This document shows, piece after piece, positions 6,178 to 10,425 of a DNA stretch of 10,425 nucleotides. Source of the DNA: an uncultured Megamonas sp. (GTDB lineage Bacteria; Bacillota; Negativicutes; Selenomonadales; Selenomonadaceae); NCBI GenBank assembly GCA_900554895.1, contig USIX01000075.1:1-10425 (forward strand), given 5' to 3'. The first letter of the stretch is position 1; every line of letters begins with the position of its first letter. The notes under the pieces were generated by a model that saw nothing but the letters and a program-made list of their open reading frames with translations, did no database searches and had not been told where the DNA came from. Both the position numbers and the translations under genes were made by a program.

Positions 6178-6680
6178 TGTGGGACGGCGGTAAATTTACG
6201 AATTTTCAGCAGGGAGAATATGTATTCAGTATCAGACAGTTTGCGCCTTTCAAAGCGATTAAAGTATTAGGCGATTTGCAGAAAATAATCACACCGGCAC
6301 TTGCAGGAGCATTAACGGGGCTACAAAAAGCACCAGAGGCGGATATGGATGACTGGTTATCTTTAGCACCAGTTTTTTCGGATGCGCTGTATCAGATTGC
6401 AGCTGGAGTTGACGGCGACAAATTGCAAAAAGCTATGCTTCTGCTCCTTGATAAAAATTATGTAGCCGTTGAGGTAACTGCTAATAACGGGACAAAAACT
6501 TTTACTCAACTTGATGAAGGTCTGATAAATGAAATTTTTACAGGAAGAACTTTTGACTTGCTGGCTTTAATGGTGGAAGTGTTTAAAATTAACTTCCTGG
6601 ATTTTTCCAGGCTCTCCAGTCTCCCTACTGGCGTCCGCGAGGCATTCGGAGAGATAAAGTTACCATTCCGGGCAAAATAG
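6177..6680 (+). CDS. Tail assembly chaperone, short (zero-frame) form
   Basis: This 167-residue protein lies between tube and tape measure genes, the standard place of the tail assembly chaperone (lambda G equivalent). These bind the tape measure and recruit tube subunits. Visible segments are YVFSIRQFAPFKAIKVLGDL (about 14-33), a helix-rich middle with ADMDDWLSLAPVFSDAL, DKLQKAMLLLLDKNYVAV, and the end GLINEIFTGRTFDLLALMVE followed by FKINFLDF. The length and helical, acidic composition are normal. GGAGGT (6163-6168) precedes the ATG, which shares a base with the previous TAA. The last part after LDF overlaps a second frame and probably matters only in the unshifted product. The chaperone call rests on context and overall pattern. 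Confidence 0.7.
   Translation: MWDGGKFTNFQQGEYVFSIRQFAPFKAIKVLGDLQKIITPALAGALTGLQKAPEADMDDWLSLAPVFSDALYQIAAGVDGDKLQKAMLLLLDKNYVAVEVTANNGTKTFTQLDEGLINEIFTGRTFDLLALMVEVFKINFLDFSRLSSLPTGVREAFGEIKLPFRAK
6602..6631 (+). promoter_or_regulatory. Candidate -1 frameshift signal with downstream hairpin
   Basis: TTTTTCC at 6602-6608 reads GAT TTT TCC in the zero frame; the Phe tRNA on TTT can slip back one base and still pair perfectly, giving L-D-F-F-Q. Seven bases downstream, CCAGT (6616-6620) and ACTGG (6627-6631) can form a hairpin with a six-base loop. A longer-range pair, CTCTCC (6612-6617) with GGAGAG (6648-6653), is an alternative. The spacing suits a stimulatory structure. It is not a perfect X XXY YYZ heptamer. 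A second candidate is AAAA before the stop TAG (6674-6680). Confidence 0.45.
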
Positions 6681-6871
6681 CAGAAGAATTACGGGACGCA
6701 CTATTTATATACAGGGCTATAGACAGCGGTATGGTAACACTCACAGAGGTTAAAAACGGAGATGTAACAATAGCCGAACTTGTCAGAATAGCCCAGTATC
6801 TGGACATGAAATCGGATATTGAGTATGCAAATATGCCTAAAACTAAAGCAAGAAAGGGGGCGAGACATTGA
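6605..6871 (+). CDS. Tail assembly chaperone, -1 frameshift extension (GT-like)
   Basis: Frame 2 is open from 6593 to the TGA at 6869-6871, overlaps the chaperone's end and fills the otherwise empty stretch before the tape measure gene. Read from the proposed slip at 6602-6608 it adds 88 residues (a 231-residue fusion), starting FQALQSPYWRPRGIRR. It continues with IPGKIAEELRDALFIYRAID, SGMVTLTEVKNG and TIAELVRIAQYLDMKSDIEY, a helical, plainly protein-like sequence. It has no start codon with a binding site; the first ATG (6731) would remove the conserved-looking part. An expressed -1 fusion of the chaperone is the known arrangement in many tailed phages, lambda G/GT being the model. Its stop overlaps the tape measure's TTG. 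The exact slip position is uncertain. Confidence 0.68.
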   Translation, partial: FQALQSPYWRPRGIRRDKVTIPGKIAEELRDALFIYRAIDSGMVTLTEVKNGDVTIAELVRIAQYLDMKSDIEYANMPKTKARKGARH

Positions 6872-8886
6872 AAGTCCGTGAATTAGTTGCACGATTTAGT
6901 TTTGAAGCGGAAGGCTTGAATAAAGTAAAAAACGGTATTCAATCTTTGATTGATAAAATGCACCTGGCAGATAAACAGGCACAATATACAGAAAAGCAGC
7001 TGAAGGAAATGGGAGCGTTTCAGGATAAACTGGGACGCTGGCACAGTTCCAACGGCAAATTTTTAAAAATAAATGCCGATACCACGCAGGCTAGAGCTAA
7101 TATTTTAGGATTGCAGAACAGTATGCAGTCTTTGGCAAACGGCGCAAAAATGGTCGGTCAGGCTCTGGTGGCAGCCTTTGCCGTAGATAGAATTATTGCT
7201 TTTACACAGGCTATACAAAAGTCTGCTGATGAAATGATGAATTTAGACGGCAGACTTAGGACGATTACATCAACGGATGAAGAACGTTTTGCTATTGAAG
7301 ACAGATTGTATGATTTATCCCAGCAGAACAGGCAGGGCATGAAAGAAATGGGAAATCTGTATTTTAAGATTGCCAACGGTACGAAGAAATATGGATTTAA
7401 TACAGACGATTTCATGCGGGCAACCGATATCGTATCTAAATCTTTAACGATTGGCGGTGCAAGCACGGCGGAGGCTCAATCAACGATACTGCAATTAGGG
7501 CAGGCACTCGGCAGCGGCTTTTTGATGGGTGATGAACTTAATTCATTAAATGAAAATGCTCAACCGCTTATGCAGAAAATTGCTGAATACTTCGGCAAGG
7601 ATATCGGCGAGCTGAAAGAAATGGGTTCGCAGCGTGAATTAAAATCCGAAGATATCATGCGGGCCATTTTATCAGCCGGCGAAAAAATGGATGAAGAGTT
7701 TTCCAAAATGCCGACAACTATCGGTCAATCATTACAGCAGATAGAAAACCTTTGGAATTATTCTATGTTGAGAATAGAACAAGGTACGGGGGTATTTAGC
7801 TACATTGCCAAAGCCATATCCAATAATGTTATGTATATTTCTGAAGCAATGACCAGTTTATTTATTTTAATGGACAGTTATGATGGCAGTCAGGAATGGC
7901 TTGATAACTTTCAAAATCTGCATCCTGTTTTATTTGCGCTGTATGAAGGTTTTTCTGCATTAAAAGATGTCATTATGGATATTGCAAATGTATTTAAACC
8001 ATTTGTTGATGAATTGAGCAGTCTTGATATATATGATGTATTTTTCGGAATAAGAAATGGATTACAGGAAATATTCAGCGGATTATCGCCGGCAATAGAA
8101 CCTTTTATACAATCTGTAACAAGGCTGGTAACTAATATATTTCCGTTATTAAAAAATACTTTCGTTTTTCTTGCTCCGTTTGTTGCTGAAGGATTTGGTA
8201 TTTTAGCCAGTCTATTAGGTACGATAATCGAAGCGTTTACATGGGTGATAAATCTGGTAGCGGATTTTATAGAAGAAAATGAGGAATTTGCTCAACTGAT
8301 TGTTACCATAGGAGCGATTATTTTAACGTCTATCTATGCCGGTTTTATTGCTGTTGCCGGAGCTATAGGATTTGTTATAGAAGCTGTTTCATGGTGTTAT
8401 GAGCAATTAGTTATTTTGAAAGATTTAGTTGCTGAAGGATTATCTGCTGCTTTTATGTGGGCGTTGGAAGTTGTTTCAATGTTTTTTGCATGGCTGGCTC
8501 AGGGTTTGAGCGGCGCACTTGCAAGTATCGCGCAGTTTTTCGGAAATCTTATTGCAGGTGCTTTTCAGGCGGCAGGCGCACTTATAACCGGTTTTGGCAA
8601 TGCTATTAATTCTGTTAAAAGTTTCTTTGCAGATTTAGGCTCTTCTGCTTTAAATGTTTTACAAGAGATTGCAAATGCTATACAGAATTGGGTGTTGGAC
8701 AAAATACAATGGGCAATGGACGGAATTAATAATCTAAGGAATTTTGCAGGCGGCATATTAGACGGTATAGGCACCGGCATATCAAACGCTTATACGGATA
8801 TGACGCAAAATAATACGTATAATCTAAACTCTCAGGAACAGTTAGAAATCGCAATGAGACCGCAGGGAAGTTTTTGGTATCCGTAA
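6868..8886 (+). CDS. Tape measure protein
   Basis: This 672-residue protein sets tail length and lines the tube until DNA ejection. Residues about 118-298 match the tape measure N-terminal domain (TIGR02675 type): LDGRLRTITSTDEERFAIED, LYDLSQQNRQGMKEMGNLYF, then GGASTAEAQSTILQLGQALG followed by MGDELNSLNENAQPLMQKIA and TTIGQSLQQIENLWN. The N-terminal 100 residues are helical and charged. Three long hydrophobic stretches follow at about 425-468, 474-510 and 525-582, typical of tape measures that insert into the host membrane. The start is TTG at 6868, chosen because AAAGGGGG (6853-6860) lies seven bases upstream and because MKVRELVARFSFEAEGL is a common beginning. The start overlaps the stop of the chaperone extension. 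At about 0.15 nm per residue it would predict a tail near 100 nm. Confidence 0.9.
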   Translation: MKVRELVARFSFEAEGLNKVKNGIQSLIDKMHLADKQAQYTEKQLKEMGAFQDKLGRWHSSNGKFLKINADTTQARANILGLQNSMQSLANGAKMVGQALVAAFAVDRIIAFTQAIQKSADEMMNLDGRLRTITSTDEERFAIEDRLYDLSQQNRQGMKEMGNLYFKIANGTKKYGFNTDDFMRATDIVSKSLTIGGASTAEAQSTILQLGQALGSGFLMGDELNSLNENAQPLMQKIAEYFGKDIGELKEMGSQRELKSEDIMRAILSAGEKMDEEFSKMPTTIGQSLQQIENLWNYSMLRIEQGTGVFSYIAKAISNNVMYISEAMTSLFILMDSYDGSQEWLDNFQNLHPVLFALYEGFSALKDVIMDIANVFKPFVDELSSLDIYDVFFGIRNGLQEIFSGLSPAIEPFIQSVTRLVTNIFPLLKNTFVFLAPFVAEGFGILASLLGTIIEAFTWVINLVADFIEENEEFAQLIVTIGAIILTSIYAGFIAVAGAIGFVIEAVSWCYEQLVILKDLVAEGLSAAFMWALEVVSMFFAWLAQGLSGALASIAQFFGNLIAGAFQAAGALITGFGNAINSVKSFFADLGSSALNVLQEIANAIQNWVLDKIQWAMDGINNLRNFAGGILDGIGTGISNAYTDMTQNNTYNLNSQEQLEIAMRPQGSFWYP

Positions 8887-8897
8887 GGAGTGATTAA

Positions 8898-9623
8898 ATG
8901 GCAGACTATGGATTATTAAATAATACGCAAAGTTCAATGTCCGGAACTATGCCCTCGCTTCTCAGAAAAATAATAACACCTTGTAAAATCGGTGATACCC
9001 TTGAAATTGACGTATTAAAAGAATATGAAGTAACTTTTGAAAGTGATGTTACCGAAAATCCCGTTGAAACTGGCTTTATTGTAGCTGACCATGTAATAAG
9101 AAAGCCTTTATCCTTGAAGCTGACAGCAGTATTTACACCGACACCTGTTACTTTTTTGAGCCATTTCGGTGGCGCACCAAATGTAAACCGCCTTAATGAT
9201 GTAGCTAATGCTTTAATGCAGATTTATCAAAAAGCCGACCCTGTAACGGTTACACTCTATGACGCAATATATGACAATATGGTAATGCTTACGGCTCCGC
9301 TAAAACGAAATGTTCAAAACGGTATCTGCTACGAGATGGAACTTAATTTTAAGCATGTCGTAGTAGTTGAACAGCGAACTGAGGAAGTACCGGAAGAATA
9401 TGCCAGCAATGACGCGCAGGGAAAAGCGGGGCAGACTGAAAAGGACGGCGGTACAGCCGAGCAGAAAGATATCGGCACAGGAATGACGACTGTTGCCAAT
9501 ACAGCGACTGTTGATATCAGCAGCTTGCAGGCGGATTATAACGCCAATGGCGATATCAGCACAGGGAAAGAAATTACTGCTACCGTGGCGGCAGTTTCAA
9601 TTATCTCTGCACTGCAATATTAG
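8898..9623 (+). CDS. Dit-like phage tail/baseplate protein
   Basis: This 241-residue protein directly follows the tape measure gene, where distal tail (Dit-like) proteins lie; they form the ring that joins tube and baseplate. The first 160 residues show the Dit-like N-terminal pattern: IGDTLEIDVLKEYEVTFESD, then VTENPVETGFIVADHVIRKP with LSLKLTAVFTP. The helix NVNRLNDVANALMQIYQKAD comes next, then PVTVTLYDAIYDNMVMLTAP and a strand ICYEMELNFKHVVVV. The conserved 'ENPVE.G..v.DHv..kP' element is the strongest evidence. Residues about 165-241 are a polar, Gly/Thr/Ala/Asp-rich tail with little predicted structure until a last hydrophobic ITATVAAVSIISAL. AAGGAGTG, beginning at the previous stop, is the binding site. 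The function of the tail is unknown. Confidence 0.78.
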   Translation: MADYGLLNNTQSSMSGTMPSLLRKIITPCKIGDTLEIDVLKEYEVTFESDVTENPVETGFIVADHVIRKPLSLKLTAVFTPTPVTFLSHFGGAPNVNRLNDVANALMQIYQKADPVTVTLYDAIYDNMVMLTAPLKRNVQNGICYEMELNFKHVVVVEQRTEEVPEEYASNDAQGKAGQTEKDGGTAEQKDIGTGMTTVANTATVDISSLQADYNANGDISTGKEITATVAAVSIISALQY

Positions 9624-9635
9624 GAGAGTGAATAA

Positions 9636-9977
9636 ATGATACAGATAAGCATGACGGATGCCAATGATTTCGTACAGTCGGTTACGCTTGACGATACTGT
9701 TTACAAGCTGCATTTTGCCTATAATGACGTATTAAAAGGCTGGAGTATGGATATACGCGACAGCCAAAATACGGATATCGTGCGAAGTATAAGGGTTGTG
9801 CCTAATTTTCCGCTTTTGAGTCAATATAAACGGCATTTGGATATAAAAGGTGAAATGGTTGCTACTGTAACAACTAATATACAAAATATCGGCAGAAGTG
9901 ATTTTATAAACGGCAAGGCAAGTTTAGTTTATGTATCGGAGGATGAATTAAATGCAATATTGGAAACGACAGTATAA
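9636..9977 (+). CDS. Baseplate plug protein, Pam3 gp18-like
   Basis: This 113-residue protein resembles the family named after the cyanophage Pam3 baseplate plug gp18 (also seen as DUF6983). Such proteins plug the baseplate near the hub. Visible elements are YKLHFAYNDVLKGWSMDIRD (about 23-42), SIRVVPNFPLLSQYKR (about 51-66, the 'pLL..Y' element), and the end GRSDFINGKASLVYVSEDEL, where the family has its typical 'g..rLvYv..del'. GGAGAGTG directly after the preceding stop serves the ATG. The last 26 bases overlap the next gene. The family call is from pattern memory; the gene order (Dit-like, plug, hub) supports it. Confidence 0.75.
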   Translation: MIQISMTDANDFVQSVTLDDTVYKLHFAYNDVLKGWSMDIRDSQNTDIVRSIRVVPNFPLLSQYKRHLDIKGEMVATVTTNIQNIGRSDFINGKASLVYVSEDELNAILETTV

Positions 9978-10425
9978 AGTGTCTTTTCCCGGTATCGGAT
10001 ATACTTTTTCCAATATAGACAACAGAAACGGCTTAAAAATAGAATTTGATATTGATAAGGATTTAACCAAAGAGACGAATAAATCTGTACTGAAAATCTA
10101 TAATTTAAGCAATGAAACAAGAAAAGCATTGGAAAAACCGGACATTTTATGCGAAATTTACGCAGGATATGAAAAGACAACAGGTCCTGTAAAAATGTTT
10201 GTCGGCAATACGGTGCAGGTTCATACCAAAAACAGCGGCAAAGATGTTGTAACTGAGTTTCGACTTGCTGACGGCGGGACGGCTGTCCGTGATTGTGAAA
10301 TAAGTCTGTCCTTCCCGCCGAATACACCGGGAAATACGATAATAAACGCTATAGCCAGCAATATGGGACTTGCTGTTGTTTATGGACAGGGAGCAACTTT
10401 TGGCACATTTACTAATGGTTATTCG
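9952..10425 (+). CDS. Baseplate hub-type protein, 3' truncated by the window
   Basis: The frame starting at ATG 9952 is open to the last base (158 codons) and has GGAGG at 9938-9942 upstream, nine bases from the ATG. It begins MQYWKRQYKVSFPGIGYTFS. The stretch GLKIEFDIDKDLTKETNKSV and LKIYNLSNETRKALEKPD is the pattern of the N-terminal domain of phage hub proteins, with a conserved 'sv.kIYNLs..t...l..' element. It continues with CEIYAGYEKTTGPVKMFVGN, a beta-barrel-like piece, and FRLADGGTAVRDCEISLSFP. NTIINAIASNMGLAVV marks the beginning of the next domain. Such proteins (GpD/gp27-like role) form the central hub on which tube polymerisation begins. The stop, and any further domains, lie outside the window. 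Confidence 0.72.
   Translation, partial: MQYWKRQYKVSFPGIGYTFSNIDNRNGLKIEFDIDKDLTKETNKSVLKIYNLSNETRKALEKPDILCEIYAGYEKTTGPVKMFVGNTVQVHTKNSGKDVVTEFRLADGGTAVRDCEISLSFPPNTPGNTIINAIASNMGLAVVYGQGATFGTFTNGYS

Noticed and set aside
6612..6653. CTCTCC/GGAGAG pair as a transcription terminator
   Set aside because: The loop is 30 bases, no T run follows, and the site lies inside an expressed reading frame ahead of the tape measure gene.
6731..6871. Independent small gene starting at ATG 6731 before the tape measure gene
   Set aside because: No binding site is seen and the protein-like part of this frame (IPGKIAEELRDALFIYRAID) lies upstream of that ATG, so a frameshift fusion explains it better.
9929..10327. 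Minus-strand open frame of 132 codons opposite the plug and hub genes
   Set aside because: The plus strand carries two well-supported overlapping genes with binding sites here; the antisense translation shows no recognisable domain.
1..10425. A defence island, toxin-antitoxin, retron, CRISPR or other accessory system hidden in the structural block
   Set aside because: Every stretch is covered by a structural gene or its frameshift extension; there are no arrays, repeats of note, or opposite-strand genes with credible products.

Overview
The window is a stretch of a tailed-phage genome or prophage. It is one uninterrupted plus-strand block of virion structural genes, cut at both ends. Gene families and order point to a simple contractile-tailed phage (myovirus). 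The base composition is AT-rich (judged by eye, not counted). Most genes carry strong AGGAGG-type ribosome binding sites and are packed with 1 to 10 base gaps or overlaps, which fits a Gram-positive-type (Bacillota) host. The host genus cannot be read from the sequence. There is no integrase, att site, tRNA or bacterial flank, so an integrated prophage and a free phage cannot be told apart.

Head region (1-2642): a DUF2213 protein with a coiled-coil tail (candidate protease/scaffold) whose 5' end looks broken, then a Gp24-like cement protein, a DUF2184 major capsid protein and an unrecognised 83-residue protein. Neck region (2646-4371): a DUF4054 connector, an HK97 gp10-like protein, a small adaptor/closure candidate and a gp12-like neck terminator. 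Tail region (4376-8886): a DUF3383 sheath split by a -1 frame change, a DUF3277 tail tube protein, a tail assembly chaperone followed by a -1 frame extension (the classical frameshift arrangement), and a 672-residue tape measure protein started by TTG. Baseplate region (8898-10425): a Dit-like protein, a small protein resembling the cyanophage Pam3 baseplate plug gp18, and the first 158 codons of a hub-type protein that runs off the window.

The genes form one assembly line. Scaffold and capsid proteins build the prohead, connector and neck proteins close it, the chaperone and tape measure template tube polymerisation on the baseplate hub, and the sheath polymerises around the tube. No gene-free stretch exceeds 300 bases. 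The one apparent gap, 6681-6867, is filled by the chaperone's frameshifted extension. I saw no promoter, terminator, tRNA, CRISPR or insertion sequence.

I do not see an undescribed biological system here. The points most worth checking are the two -1 frame changes (one probably programmed, one probably a mutation or sequencing error), the damaged start of the first gene with a possible nested scaffold start, and the overall similarity to minimal Pam3-like myophages.
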